A stretch of DNA of 64,000 nucleotides from Pseudovirgaria hyperparasitica (GCF_010093815.1 NW_022985555.1:1179727-1243726); one strand, 5' to 3'; shown: positions 11,562 through 23,448, counted from the first letter of the stretch. The notes: generated by a model from the sequence alone, not told the origin. Numbers and translations are program-made.

Positions 11562-12288
11562 AGTGCTGATTGAGGGCTCAAGGGTTGGATGCAGTTGTAC
11601 ATAGTTCCATCATTGTGTCGTGGGCTCAATGATAACGAATGAATATATATGAATCAAAACGATATTCCAAACAACAACACTGATTGAATGCCGTGCTTAT
11701 TGCCCTTATCCTAGCAGATAGTAGAGCCTTTCACTCCTTCTCAACATCTATCAATGTCCTCCTTTGCTCGTTTTCCAATCGCTATTATCTTTCGCTATGC
11801 AATACTAAAGCATGCGCATTTGCCATCGACTTGTTGTTCATCAATACTATCAAGATCACTCAGATCTCGCCCTGGTATAGGCAGGAGCTTCTTCATAACT
11901 TGTATCGTCTCTAATGGCGTATTGATCTCCGCACAAACCTATCAACTAATCGTATCCCAGACCAGGAGAATAAATCCAGATTCTTTGTCGTTGAGGTAAG
12001 CCTTTCTTGTGTTGCGTTACCTCCTTTTTCCGCTTGGATCTTAGATTTGGGGTATGCCAGACTGTCACAAGTCGATAGAGTCGTGTTATCTCTTACTTAC
12101 TTTAGATCGCCTTTTTGTGCGTGAAGGGTGGACAGCCCGATAGAGCCTACATGCCGGAGTGCAGGGGTATTAAAGGTGGGGGCCAGGAGCTGCCCACCTC
12201 GAGATCTCACACATCTCCACGACTTTGACAGTCGTCCGCAAAGCCGCTGACAAGCCGATAACGAGCACCGGCACCTGTATAAGCAGTC
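11562..12288. other. Intergenic region, no gene seen
   Basis: About 730 bp between the HsbA-like gene and the HET gene. It probably holds the 3' end of the first and the promoter of the second. No repeat or protein-like frame stood out. Confidence 0.6.
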
Positions 12289-14427
12289 TTGGCCATCGCA
12301 GTCTGGAGAAGAATGAATGAGAGGAAGACCGTCGACGAGGACACGATCGTTGTGCAACTCTCCGAAGCTAACAAGCTACAACTCTTTGACGAAGCATTGA
12401 GGGCTCTTTCGGTCCAGAAACAAGAATCGGCGCTTGCCTTAGACAGACTAAGGGATTTCAATCCGAATATCGGCAAATGTGTACACGAGAAGGAGGACGC
12501 GGTGTCCAAGGCACCCTTCCGATTACTGTTCCAACGGGATGCACGAATCATCGCTGATCGAAGCGCCAAAGTATCGAGCTATCTAGTGGTAAGCTACAGC
12601 TGGCACAACGAGTTTTGGAGTCCAGGAAACCCGGAACAGCATAAGCCTTGGCCGTTCTGTGAAGCTATTGCCGACACCATTCTAGGTCTGCGAGAGTCAG
12701 TCGATGAGGGTATATTCGTCGACCAACCTTGTATTGACCAGAACAATACCGAAGAAAAGCTCTATGCCATTGCCTCGATGAATATAATATATCGAAGCGC
12801 CCGACGCATGATTATACTGCTTGAGGATGTCATGCTAACTGCGTCCGAGGAGGTGGTGCTGGGAAAGTTTTTAGGTGCAATGTTGGATGGCAATGTTGAC
12901 TCGGAGATAGAGCCATCAGAGATGATCCTCCTTGCCTCTGTCTTCACACGTGTTGCATCTTCGAGATGGTTTTCCCGCGCTTGGTGTGGGCATGAGATCA
13001 AGACGTCAAAAACCTGGAGGAACACAAGTCCCCTGAAGTCAGCCACGGTCCGAATGTACGACGAAAGCGGAAATGTTGTCAGGGCTCCTCTTCTGTTTTT
13101 CGTGTGGCTCGGCCCTGTTGTTTACCGAGTGCTCACTCAGCAAAAGCTATCTCCGCTGTGGGATCCAGAAGCTCAGCAGGACGCGTACTGGAAATTCAGT
13201 ACCGCCATAGAATGGTCTCCATTCCAAAGATTACCTTCGCTAGACTCTGGAGTTTCATATGCCCTCCAATATGCACGGATCGGCCGTCTCCAATGCTTGA
13301 TACCGAAAGACCGCATCAATATAACGCTTAATATTTGTGGTATCAATCTCTACTACGACGGCCCGGCTAGTACTGATGATGAATGCTTCTTCATATCTTG
13401 GCTTATCGCGCTGGCTTTCAAACAATTATCAGTTCTGACCTGTACGGGACCTGCGTTGAGATTATCAACACAGACTGCTTCGTGGGCGCGCCACCCACGT
13501 GGAGACTACATCCTCCCTGAACTCCATCATCATGCCGTATCGCCAGATGCAGGCATTAGCCGCATATCAGAGTCTTGGATAGAGCTAGATATGCTTCTGT
13601 TTCACACTACCGCAAGCTACACAGCTACGAGATTCGAATCGCAGGCGAGTGATGTCATGACAGCGACAGCAAAACTTAAAGACAGGCATTCTAAGTATCA
13701 TATACAACTTGTAGCGATATGTATAGAGCAGGGAGTGGACTGGATCATCAAGACCGGACGGGCTCTCAAAGAAACAGCAAACTCCCAAGAACACCTCGTC
13801 GAGCTTTTCTCTGCGGTAGATGACTCGACGTCGGGACTTGCTCGTGAATTACTGGCTCTCCAGGGTTATGCGGAGCAGACGACCCATAGATATCTTGAGG
13901 CGTTCCTTGAGCCAGTAAAAGAGTGTTTGTTTGTCCTCATGCATCCAGAATTCTACCCCATGACCGTAGAAGACCATGCTCTTATCCAGGTCGATCGGTA
14001 TGGTCACCGAGCTCTCACAAAAACCGTCACATCCACTCGAGAGCATTGTCTTGCCATTCCCACTGGCTTGGCGCATTCGTCCTACGGCATCCATGTCCGT
14101 CGAGCTTGGGTTCTCGAACGCGTCGACCATGCCACAGGGCAATGGCCTGTAAACCAAAATACCACCGCGAGCCCCCCCTGCGCAGGTCCGACAAGAGACT
14201 TGCGAGTAAAGCCATTTGTTGCGAGCGATCATTTGAGGGTACTATCTACGAGGACACAAACCAGCGCTACAGAGCCTTTGGCGTGGAGAGTCGTCGAGAA
14301 AATCCCTCTAGTAGGCTTCGAGACCATAAAACCGGACGGCAAGTTTGTAAGCTTGTTGCATGCACAGAAAGTCTGGGGAAGCGATTTCTGGTACGACAGT
14401 AGATATCTACCGGAGACAATCGATTGA
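12289..14427 (+). CDS. HET-domain (heterokaryon incompatibility) protein
   Basis: A single-exon frame of 712 residues carries a HET domain at about residues 95-245. The hallmark blocks are in order: YLVVSYSWHNEFW (about 98), IFVDQPCIDQNN with nearby EEKLYAIASM (about 142-160), IIYRSARRMIILLEDV, and SSRWFSRAWCGHE (about 225). HET domains trigger cell death when genetically unlike hyphae fuse and act as effectors in fungal innate-immunity-like pathways. The remaining ~460 residues show no NACHT, ankyrin, WD or TPR repeats that I can recognise, so this is a stand-alone HET protein. A second Met 8 codons in (12313) is an alternative start. No obvious partner gene is adjacent. The frame is intact. 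Confidence 0.9.
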   Translation: MAIAVWRRMNERKTVDEDTIVVQLSEANKLQLFDEALRALSVQKQESALALDRLRDFNPNIGKCVHEKEDAVSKAPFRLLFQRDARIIADRSAKVSSYLVVSYSWHNEFWSPGNPEQHKPWPFCEAIADTILGLRESVDEGIFVDQPCIDQNNTEEKLYAIASMNIIYRSARRMIILLEDVMLTASEEVVLGKFLGAMLDGNVDSEIEPSEMILLASVFTRVASSRWFSRAWCGHEIKTSKTWRNTSPLKSATVRMYDESGNVVRAPLLFFVWLGPVVYRVLTQQKLSPLWDPEAQQDAYWKFSTAIEWSPFQRLPSLDSGVSYALQYARIGRLQCLIPKDRINITLNICGINLYYDGPASTDDECFFISWLIALAFKQLSVLTCTGPALRLSTQTASWARHPRGDYILPELHHHAVSPDAGISRISESWIELDMLLFHTTASYTATRFESQASDVMTATAKLKDRHSKYHIQLVAICIEQGVDWIIKTGRALKETANSQEHLVELFSAVDDSTSGLARELLALQGYAEQTTHRYLEAFLEPVKECLFVLMHPEFYPMTVEDHALIQVDRYGHRALTKTVTSTREHCLAIPTGLAHSSYGIHVRRAWVLERVDHATGQWPVNQNTTASPPCAGPTRDLRVKPFVASDHLRVLSTRTQTSATEPLAWRVVEKIPLVGFETIKPDGKFVSLLHAQKVWGSDFWYDSRYLPETID

Positions 14428-14714
14428 TCGTTCGCTGGGACGCAGCATGATGTAACTTACTGTCCTAAGTGGCAATACAAGCCCATCTTGAAGGACCTGT
14501 AAAGGCAGAGATGGAAATCTTCATACAATCTGTGAGCGAGCCAAGCTTGACTTCTCATCAACCTTGACTATTCAACTGTACACGATTGCCCACTAAGCAG
14601 CGGTTGTGACAACAGTGAATATGCCGGTTCGTCTTCATAGTGACCTTGCGCTTGGGCATGTCCGAATGTGCGAGGTTGGTACTTAGAACCGCTTCAAGCT
14701 CAGAGATGGGCATA

Positions 14715-14913
14715 TACAATCCGAATCTGTGCAATCTCAATCTGGGCCAAAATTTTGATAGAGAATACAAGCTCAATTCACGCCTCAAAATGATTGCCAA
14801 GACGGTACAATCCCAATCCCTGGGCATAGATTGTAATCTCAATCTGTACTTTTAGGGTGACTAATCATACAATCCTAATCTAGGACCTTGGATTGTATCC
14901 GATTGTATATGCT
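14715..14913. repeat. Degenerate TACAATCC / AATCTCAATCTG repeat cluster
   Basis: TACAATCC followed by a variable base and AATC occurs at 14715, 14806 and 14868. The first two copies are each followed by AATCTCAATCTG, giving a rough 91 bp period. ATACAATCC at 14867-14875 and GGATTGTAT at 14890-14898 form a perfect 9 bp inverted repeat. Its family is unknown. Confidence 0.6.
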
Positions 14914-15424
14914 CACGCCTGTTCAAGCTTGCCTTCAATTCTGAATCAAGGTACGTTGAACCAACACGATCTCCTTGTGGTGTCCATGTCATATTCTGCT
15001 ATGTGTACTCTTCTTGGGTGTTGGAGTACTTGGAAATCTGCGTACCTCCATCTGGTGAAGTTCATTGTGGAGCGCAAGAGCAAATGTTCAAAGTGACGTT
15101 TCAGGATAGTTCCAAGCTAGCGTAAATCGGGCAAGCGTACTGCCAAGTGCTCGGACACCCAAGCCGACGAGCAGTCGACAATTATAAGAAAATGAATCAT
15201 CATCGAATATATTATCAAAAGAAAAAAGTTAGATTTACATAGGTAATCTTTTGCGACCCATATGTCCTTAACTTCATATACGCAGCTGCCTACATGGATA
15301 TTCCATGTGTACGGATGTGATGAGATATACGCCCATGATGTGTCATTCAGAGCTCCGATGCTGATTGGCCACACTCGCGAGAACACGGCAATTCTGCTGG
15401 CACGTCCATCGTTGACGATCTGAG

Positions 15425-15453
15425 TTAGGGTTAGGGTTAGAGTTAGAGTTAGG
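15425..15453. repeat. Interstitial telomere-like tract, TTAGGG/TTAGAG
   Basis: Two perfect TTAGGG units are followed by two TTAGAG variants and a partial TTAGG, 29 bp in all. TTAGGG is the telomere repeat of most filamentous ascomycetes. Confidence 0.85.
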
Positions 15454-16089
15454 ACGGGAGTCACGCAGCGTCACGGTCCCAAGTATGCGCCCATCGGACT
15501 GCGTTATGTCGCGTCACGCTCCGTCGCGGTCTGTCGACTATTTTACTGTCTTTCGTAATGTTGATTTATATAACATCACATGCATATATGAAACCGAGTA
15601 CTTATAGTGAATGACAATGTTAGATCTATGACCGGAGTTTGACTTGATGCTCAGTCAATGGTACCACCCGGTTCGAAACTTTTGGTTAAGCACGTCCTTG
15701 GCTAATTACAGACTGTTGCTAATGCCCGGAGGCCAGGCCACATACTAGCAGTCAGTGTCTTTGCAGTTAGGATCCGATTGAGCACTGAAAATTGTATATG
15801 TTTACGTAGCCGGAGTTTATAATTGTCTCCGAAGCCCCTCAACTATGCCATGAAATCATATCAACATTTCGTAAAGTCATGATCGTCATAGTCTCCTGCG
15901 ACAAAGCGTACCATGTGTTGCTGACGTAGAAAACCACCCAACACCGCTCGCAAACGCCCACGAAAAACCGATAGCTTCCAGAAAAAGGACAACTCCATTC
16001 GAGCTCTGCGCAGAAGCCTGCGTGCTCGTGATTTTCAAACACCTAAAGACAGATTAAGAGAAGATACAGGAGCATGACCGAGTAGTCTC

Positions 16090-18858
16090 TCAGTCGTCGA
16101 GCAGATCGATTATGACGGGCTGCGGTGGTGGAACTGCTGAGACCGCAGAAACCAGTGCTGGCAGGGGAGACTTTGTCATAGGTTTATCCTTGCCCACCCA
16201 TGACTTTTCATTATCGACGATTTTCTCTGGCTTTGGTATCCATGAACCGCTTGCGTCCACCACAATCGCCTCTGTGTGGAGTAACCCTTGTTGCTCCAAT
16301 TGCTTCCTGACTTCTAGGAGAAAACCGTCCTGTACCAGACTACTAGGTCGGACATCACCGCCGCAGGATGGACATTTCCAGTCATCGACAGTGCCGGTGT
16401 TGTGTTCCGATATGCGTTTACCGGGGATCGATAGTAGAGTATTCAGGTCAAAACAGTCTGTATGTAAGCAACTCCAGCCTCGGACTGGGATGTCCCACAT
16501 CTGACCGCGCTTCCACGGATCCCTTAAGCTGATTGTTGCAGTTGCATCGATTATTGCGAGCTCGTCATCGTTGCTATGCGTGAGCTTTCGCTTTATGCCA
16601 TTGAGAGATGCCTCCGGTGCAATGAATCCGGCAGTATTACAGTGAGTATGAATGTCTTGCAACGAGACAATAGACACAATCTCAATTGCTATGGCAAAGT
16701 CGGGAGTTGTGCAGGCAGTCCTTATTAAGCTCAATTGTAGTTCGTTGACTCCCTTGCACACGAGAGATGTAATATCGATGGGAAGATCTCTACCATTCTG
16801 AAACTTCCTACGGGGTTCGAGGTAGCGACCGTTCAATTTCCAAGTCCCGAGCCCTGGCCATTGTGTGGCAGTACTCAACCATTCGGATGAGGACGTGGAC
16901 GGTGAGTCTTCTTTTAGCCATTTGACACATCTGAGCCTGAGAAATTTGGTATTCTTCATGACTACCCGAACACGCGGTAACATCTCGCTGGTGTCTTCAT
17001 CTTCCGGCAACATGAGATCGTCTGGAATTGAAAATGAGAAGCGTTGAATACTAGAGCTTGTGATATGAACGGGTGACATTATGAAACCAGTGACTTGTCG
17101 AAACATCGGTTCTATATGATCCCATGTAGACTTTTTTGGTTTTATTATCGGGCTACGCAGATGCATTTCATGATAGGCCATGCCATCAGCGTCTGGACTG
17201 CGCGGGTAAGGAACGCGTGCATCAGGAGGTGGGATGATACCAATGGACTTTTGAGAAGCGCTTGGAATAGCCAAGGTTGCATTACGAACATGATTCAAAT
17301 TTAGTTGTTGGGTCGTCTGCAATGTTGAAGTGGAAGGAACGAGGGCCTGGTTCAGGTTTGCAACCTCGGGATGGGCCTCGACAGCTGTGAGGACCATTGG
17401 GCCACTGTAGCTGGAAGGTTGATGATAGTACTGGGTGATCGGACCCTGAGGCGATTGTCTTGAAACAGGAGCTAAACGCTGAGGAATAGCAGGATTTAAT
17501 CTGGAAGAGTTCTGGTAAGCAGTCGGACCTCCGATGTGTCGAGAGCCGCTTTGAAACTGCGCCTGCAGCTGGGCCTGGTATTGACGCAATTGGCACTGGT
17601 ATTGGTCCTGCAATTGTGTCTGATCTAGAGCCTGTGGATTAGCTCCATACGATACGCGCTGACCCCCAGCCGTCCGACCGTGTGCTTCAATTTCTGGTAC
17701 AGCTTGTGCTTGAGCGTGTGTAAGAATTGGGCGTGGGCGGTTTAACTTTACATGGTCGGCAAGAATGCGTTGAGCTTGCTCTCTGACAGAGTCTTCCGAA
17801 CGCCTATTTTGCTGATTGTCCTGAAACAACTCCAGTAGCTCGCTGTATAGTATTTGACTAGTCTGTGGCTGTACAAACCATTGCCTTCGTATGATCGACA
17901 GGAAGATGATCCTTTGCAGCGTAGGTGAACCAACATTCAGCGAATTAGCTATATCTGATACCAATGGTATGGTCTCCATTTCCTCGAAGGATTGAGCAAA
18001 ACGAGGTAGCATCTGACCAAGAGTCTCAAGTAAAAGTATCGCCTCCGTTTTATATGTTTGGAACAGTTCCGCGTTATGATGCCGTAATGTGATTAATTTG
18101 AAGGGAAAGCCGGCGTAAAGTTGAGCATTCCTTGCAGTCGCAGCCTCCTGACGAGTTGTGAGACCAATCAGAGTCATGAAGCGATGTAGGCCGGACTCCA
18201 TAGGTTTCGAATATCGAGACTGGTCTGGCAAGTCTATGTTCAAACTCCACATATATAGAGTCTGATGGAGGAAGAGATAGAGGTAGTCTGCCTCTCGACA
18301 TGCCGATAGCAGACATTGTAAACGCGAGCACTCGAGCAGATTGAAAGATTCGCCCAGTGCTTGTTCCTCCGTCATGATCTCAGAAATCTTTGATACTACC
18401 TGATGGTAATCCATTAGCTCGCCAATGAGTGATTTGTCTAGGTGTAGCGAGTTTGGTCTGGGTGGCGCCATTGCCCGTTTCGAGGCCAATGTTGTGGGAT
18501 GAATTGAAATATCTTCAGCTGAAAATCCCAGCTGGTCCTCATCACTTGGGGCTGGTGAGGGCAGCATGTGTTTCTCTTGACCATGGGAAGTATGCTCTTG
18601 AATTATGCTACAGGGCGGCAAAGGAGACACCGTAGCAGTATCTGGAGGTATTCGTGCCGTTGTCGCACGCTGCGGAGGATAAGTGGGATGAGGTTGGTGG
18701 ATGAAGCGTGTTGGGCGTGGAGTGGGCGGCGTGTGTTGAATTCCAGGAGTAGACCTTCCCGTCATCCATGGTTTCTGCAGATTTCCCAAAAAATGATTCA
18801 AGGTAGAATTAGCGGACGGTATATCAGTCTGATCGCGTGCCGAAGATCCTTTGACCAT
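16090..18858 (-). CDS. MIZ/SP-RING zinc-finger protein (PIAS/Siz-like, probable SUMO ligase)
   Basis: A single-exon frame of 922 residues. Near the C-terminus (about 775-845) it carries the MIZ/SP-RING signature: a DPWKRGQMWDIPVRGWSC stretch, then LHTDCFDLNTLL, then DDWKCPSCGG and the trailing Leu-Val-Gln-Asp. In PIAS/Siz proteins this fold recruits Ubc9 and promotes SUMO transfer. The N-terminal ~130 residues are Pro/Thr/Ser-rich. A helical region at about 140-370 has Leu-rich helices, and a Gln/Tyr-rich stretch lies around 400-480. I see no SAP domain or PINIT motif, so it resembles the Zimp/Nse2-like side of the family rather than classical Siz1. An upstream short exon cannot be excluded. 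The SUMO-ligase function is inferred from the finger. Confidence 0.85.
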   Translation of the reverse strand: MVKGSSARDQTDIPSANSTLNHFLGNLQKPWMTGRSTPGIQHTPPTPRPTRFIHQPHPTYPPQRATTARIPPDTATVSPLPPCSIIQEHTSHGQEKHMLPSPAPSDEDQLGFSAEDISIHPTTLASKRAMAPPRPNSLHLDKSLIGELMDYHQVVSKISEIMTEEQALGESFNLLECSRLQCLLSACREADYLYLFLHQTLYMWSLNIDLPDQSRYSKPMESGLHRFMTLIGLTTRQEAATARNAQLYAGFPFKLITLRHHNAELFQTYKTEAILLLETLGQMLPRFAQSFEEMETIPLVSDIANSLNVGSPTLQRIIFLSIIRRQWFVQPQTSQILYSELLELFQDNQQNRRSEDSVREQAQRILADHVKLNRPRPILTHAQAQAVPEIEAHGRTAGGQRVSYGANPQALDQTQLQDQYQCQLRQYQAQLQAQFQSGSRHIGGPTAYQNSSRLNPAIPQRLAPVSRQSPQGPITQYYHQPSSYSGPMVLTAVEAHPEVANLNQALVPSTSTLQTTQQLNLNHVRNATLAIPSASQKSIGIIPPPDARVPYPRSPDADGMAYHEMHLRSPIIKPKKSTWDHIEPMFRQVTGFIMSPVHITSSSIQRFSFSIPDDLMLPEDEDTSEMLPRVRVVMKNTKFLRLRCVKWLKEDSPSTSSSEWLSTATQWPGLGTWKLNGRYLEPRRKFQNGRDLPIDITSLVCKGVNELQLSLIRTACTTPDFAIAIEIVSIVSLQDIHTHCNTAGFIAPEASLNGIKRKLTHSNDDELAIIDATATISLRDPWKRGQMWDIPVRGWSCLHTDCFDLNTLLSIPGKRISEHNTGTVDDWKCPSCGGDVRPSSLVQDGFLLEVRKQLEQQGLLHTEAIVVDASGSWIPKPEKIVDNEKSWVGKDKPMTKSPLPALVSAVSAVPPPQPVIIDLLDD

Positions 18859-19841
18859 CCTTCCGTGGGGGAGCCAGGATTATGACCAGGTATAGGCGAT
18901 AAAAGATTGCTCTGAGTAGCCGTCCGAGTATACCATACCGAAGCTGCTGATGGTCGGATGGTGACCGTATGTTCAAACTATAAAGCGGTTGGTGTTTCGT
19001 GGGTGGTAGGTAGGGCGTGGACGAAGCAATGCAATTGATGGCGTCGGAATAGGTGGGACATTCGCTACATCTTCGACTCGTAGGACCCAATATTTCGTTC
19101 GCTGAGAGTGAGGACCTGAGCATCCATGTGTGGCTCATTGTAACCTTCAGTGTCCGTCCGACTCAACAAGACTGGAGGTGTTTGCGATGATGAGTCATTC
19201 TGCATATCTGCCTGAGGCGACTACTCTTGGACACTACTCATGCTCGCCGTGGAGTGACTACTTCGATGAGTGAGATATTGACTGCATACACGCACGATTA
19301 ATGATGCGTGGCGGTCAAATATCTTTACACATATGATCGTATGGAGTGATTGTGTTCAACGTCTGGGATCTCATTCATGACAAAGCTCGGCACTCGGTGG
19401 GAGACGCGCCTGCCCTGTCTGCTGTTGTGCCCGTGCGCAGCGGCTCCGATGGATCTGACGGGATCGACCTTGGCTGAGGGGATCTTACTGGGTCCAAGGC
19501 CAACATCACACCTCATTCATTACCTGTACCTACCCATATCTCATCGCCGCCCAAGAACACATCAGTTTTCATTATTGCTATCTACCTGCTCAATCGCTCA
19601 GGACTACCTAGTTCGCCATCTTCGACACATAGTCGCGCAAGCTCATAACGTTCCGGCCCTCGCTCCCGTGTACAACCGCCCAAGCTACGGGGACGTACAG
19701 CTGTCCATCCTACTCCACCAACGTAGACTCTGTCTCGCCTAGCGAACCTTAATAAACCCAATTTCGCAATGAAATTGATGGATTAGATAGCCTGAGAAGC
19801 TGCTCTTATACTTGCACGTTCCGCTTGGATCTATCGCTACA
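18859..19841. other. Divergent intergenic region
   Basis: About 980 bp between the SP-RING gene (minus) and the Boi-like gene (plus). No protein-like frame is supported. Confidence 0.6.
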
Positions 19842-22800
19842 ATGTCGCGAAAGAACGAGCACGTTCGCCCAGGCGAGACACTCCAGGTCATTCGTACGCA
19901 CAGCCCCCCCTTTATGTGTTGCATACAAGCGAAATACTGACCCTCGAAACCTAGACGCTTTTGTTGCGAGAAGCCCGGACGAGCTGAGCCTTAGCCGCGG
20001 TGACCGTGTTGAGCTTATCGAAAAGGATGATGACTTTGGAGATGGGTGGTATCTTGGCAAACACCTACAAAATGGCAAAACTGGTCTCTTTCCAGAAGGT
20101 TGGTGGCTCTTCGGTGCAAGTATCAAAGAGAAGTAGTCGACTAACCGCGTCGAATAGTGTACACGCAACCTGCGCCGAAGCCCACATTGAGTTCGCGCCC
20201 TGCCCCTAAGACGCCCATCTCGGAGCCCGTCACTCCAGCTCTGCCCTCACAGGCTACTAAAATTGACAGCGTCAGAACTGGAGATTACTCGATGAATGAT
20301 AGCAATAATATCCAAGAGGAGAACGATGTGCCTACAAATACTGCAGCATCGTCTAGTACTCTATCGACTCCAGCCCCGCTTCAAACATCGGCGCCCAATG
20401 GCTCAAATAGCAGGTCTAACGTAGGACCGGCAGTGCAAAGAAGCATTGGCATGGCTCTCAGTGGGGACGTCGGGAGCCCCGTCATGAACGAAACCTTGAG
20501 TGTCATAGACGAGCATATTACAGACTTGAATACTCCCAGGCAAAGTGTGGCTGGCCATGACAGGCGGGCTGCTAACAACGACTCTGGGAGCGAATACAGC
20601 AGTCATCTAGACCAGAGGATATCATATATCCACGGCGAAGAGACGGATGAAGAGGAGTCTACGTTCCACACCGAAACAGAGGTCTTGACATGGGATCCAC
20701 AACGGGTGGCCGAATACCTTGAAGATGCTGGTGTCGCCAAAAAACACTGTGATGTGTTCAGGGAACAAGAAATCAATGGTGAAGCCTTATTAGGCATGGA
20801 TCAGCCCACTATATTTCTCAAAGAGTTTGATCTTGGCCCTGTTGGTCCGCGGTTGCGAACGTGGATGAAGATCAAGGCTTTGCAGCAGGAAGTGAAGAGC
20901 GCTGGCACGGTATCCCGAGGTCCGAGTCAGTACATGACAGATGATACGTCAAGCAACAGAAGTGCTTCCATGGGTGCGGTGTTGCCACGAATCCCGAGTC
21001 TGGGACAGGTACCTGGTTCACACACACCAACTCGACAAACGACAAGGTCCAGTCTTCCGACCTCGTCAAGGCATAACAATACACAATCTTCCGCCTCGGG
21101 AGTAAACACTCGTGAGTCTACACCCCCCTTAGCCCCTGCAGGCTCGGGACACGCGCACAGACCGTCGGCAGCCTCTGTCCGGAGTCTAAACCACAATCGA
21201 AGACACTCTGCTATTGAAAGCGCTCCATCTCCTCTCCTTGACGACACTGAAGGCATCGAGGCTCTTGGTGCCGCCCGGTCTTCGCATAGGAAAGAGCCCT
21301 CGTTCGATCGTGACTGGACTATGGGAGGTGGGCCTAAATCTGCAGAGTCCATTCGACCAGCAAGCTCTATATTTCACTCTCACTCACAAAGTGCTGCGAG
21401 TGCCAACATCACTGGAGCCGCCCCTGTAGAGCAAAATCGATCAAACTCAAACTTGTCAGTTGCCGAAGTAGACCGAGGATACTTCTCTGGAAACGAGCTG
21501 GACAATCGGAAGTCAATGCGAAACGTTTTACGCAAACGCGACAACCCATCCCACTCCCGGCAAACGAGCTACAGAAGTGAATCATCGAAGAGGGTCACCG
21601 ACTACGTTGACCATAGGCATAGCAGAGTAGCAAGCGCCGACTCACCTGCGTCAAGTATGTCAGCTGCAGCCTTAGCATACTATGGACAGTCTCACCGCAA
21701 TTCCGGCAACAAGCGCAATAACACGGTCCCATTACTTGAAACTGCCAAACCGTTGACCACAAAAGATTCGCCCACAGTAACGAAACTGGACTACAGTGGG
21801 AACCATAGCATTGACGCAGTTGCAAACTCACCTAAGGATTCTTCATCAATGGGACGCGCTTCGCCTTCTCCGGCGACGTCTAGTTCATTTTTCAAGAAGA
21901 AGCGGATAGTTGGGCTGCGAGCGATTTCAGACGCTATTACAGGGGGTGAAAAGGCTTCCTATGCACCCTCGACTGATTCTACTCTGGTGGCTTCATCGCC
22001 TATCAAGGATTCACCGTTGCAATCACCGACCCGAACTGGATCCACGACACCAACGACCACAACGAAGAGCTTTGACATGAGTGATCCAGAGAAAGCTAAG
22101 AGGACTACCACAGGATCAAGCAGCAGCGCACCATCTTTTGCGGCCAAGCGTCGGAATAAGAAAATCACCAGTGCTTATACTCGTGGTCTCGAACAGAAGA
22201 GCCCAACGGAGCAGATGGAAGGATGTGATTATTCCGGCTGGATGAAGAAGAAGTCTTCTTCTATGATGACGACCTGGAAGCCAAGATTGTTCGTCTTACG
22301 CGGTCGCCGCCTTTCATACTATTACAGCGAATTTGACACGGAAGAGAAAGGCCTTATTGATATCTCTTCTCACCGTGTTCTACCTGCCAATGAAGAGAAA
22401 CTCACCGGTATTCATGCCACTGTCACGAGAGCTATGGCCTCGCCGTCGTCGCCTAACAACGCAACCATCACTACCTCGGCCCAAGCTGATGCTGCCAAAG
22501 CTGTCGCAATTGTAGATGATAATCCTGGAGCATTCATCTTCAAGCTCGTTCCACCCCGTAATGGTATGTCTCGTGGTGTCAACTTTACCAAGCCTACGGT
22601 GCATTACTTCGCAGTCGACAATATCGTACAAGGCCGGCTGTGGATGGCTGCGTTGATGAAAGCCACCATTGACAAGGACCCCGAGGCACAGGTGTTGAGC
22701 ACGTACAAAGACAAAACAATCTCGCTGGCGAAAGCCATGAAGCGCAGAGAGCGTCCGCCTGCCTTGATGGGAAGCGATGACGAGTCCGACGCCGGGACGG

Positions 22801-23051
22801 AAGTCGACGTCAAGCCAGTCGATAAGGGCCTAGCTATCATCGGTCTGGTATCAGAGAAGGCCGACTCAGGCGTCGGGGACGACAAAAGTCTGCCTAAGGT
22901 TAGCTCTGAGATGGGAGCCTCTGCAGAGCTTGTAGCGACGCCACTTGAGGAGGCACCACCGCCGCCAATTAAGGACGAGCAGCATGCTGAAAAGGCGGAA
23001 GCCGCTGTCGAGGAGCACCACAGGTTGAGCATAGCACAAGCCCCTGAGTGA
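19842..23051 (+). CDS. Boi1/Boi2-type SH3-SAM-PH polarity protein
   Basis: Exons 19842-19893, 19955-20098 and 20158-23051 give 1029 residues. The first intron falls inside the SH3 domain at a typical position (VI|HAFVARSPDELSL). Domains in order are SH3 at about 15-70 (SPDELSLSRGDRVELIEKDD, DGWYLGKH, GLFPE); SAM at about 244-310 (WDPQRVAEYLEDAG through RLRTWMKIKALQQ); a long Ser/Thr/Pro-rich linker; and PH at about 754-906 (YSGWMKKKSSSMMTTWKPRLF, then RRLSYYYSE, ending in WMAALMKA). The yeast homologs Boi1/Boi2 act at bud tips, bind Bem1, Cdc42 and lipids, and promote exocyst-dependent fusion. A hyphal-tip role here is an inference. The C-terminal ~120 residues are acidic and low-complexity. 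Confidence 0.93.
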
Positions 23052-23448
23052 TCTCAGTGCTGTATCAATGGATCTCCCTAATTCTTGCGACGTGCCTTCC
23101 GATACAGCCTTGATACCACAGTCTGTTTGCACCAATGGCAAAGCTTATACGGTATTCCCCCTTCCTTACTCATGTGTTCGTTGGGTTAGCTTCAGTCAAG
23201 CGCACTCCTTCTTTGATGATACCTTAACATGTTTTACCCCTTATATCTTGATAACGACTTAATACAATGTACGCATGACTTATGATGCTTGGAGAAACTG
23301 GAAGATTGTGGACATGGAGGTCAAATCGTTCTTCGAGGTGGTTTGGTTATGGTATTGACGCTGTGCCAGACGCACATAAATAGTATATAGCTAGCTGATG
23401 AGCTTACACTTATCTTCAATTGGCACAAGAAATTGACTAGAATACCCC
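23052..23448. other. Convergent 3' intergenic region
   Basis: About 400 bp between the stops of two convergent genes. Nothing beyond AT-rich 3' flanking sequence was seen. Confidence 0.6.

Larger units (their letters stand above)
14428..16089. other. Gene-free, AT-rich gap with degenerate repeats and a telomere-like tract
   Basis: No supported gene in 1.66 kb. It contains the TACAATCC repeat cluster (14715-14913) and the interstitial TTAGGG tract (15425-15453), both listed separately. Around 15455-15540 the words GTCACG, GTCGCG and GTCGAC recur without forming clean terminal inverted repeats. Confidence 0.6.

Noticed and set aside
15150-15540. GTCGAC-containing words flanking the telomere-like tract, considered as transposon terminal repeats
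   Set aside because: The words lie in direct orientation, differ after a few bases and show no target-site duplication.
15665-15690. GGTTCGAAACT word resembling a tRNA B box
   Set aside because: The flanking bases do not form a T-stem, and there is no A box or acceptor stem at the right distance.
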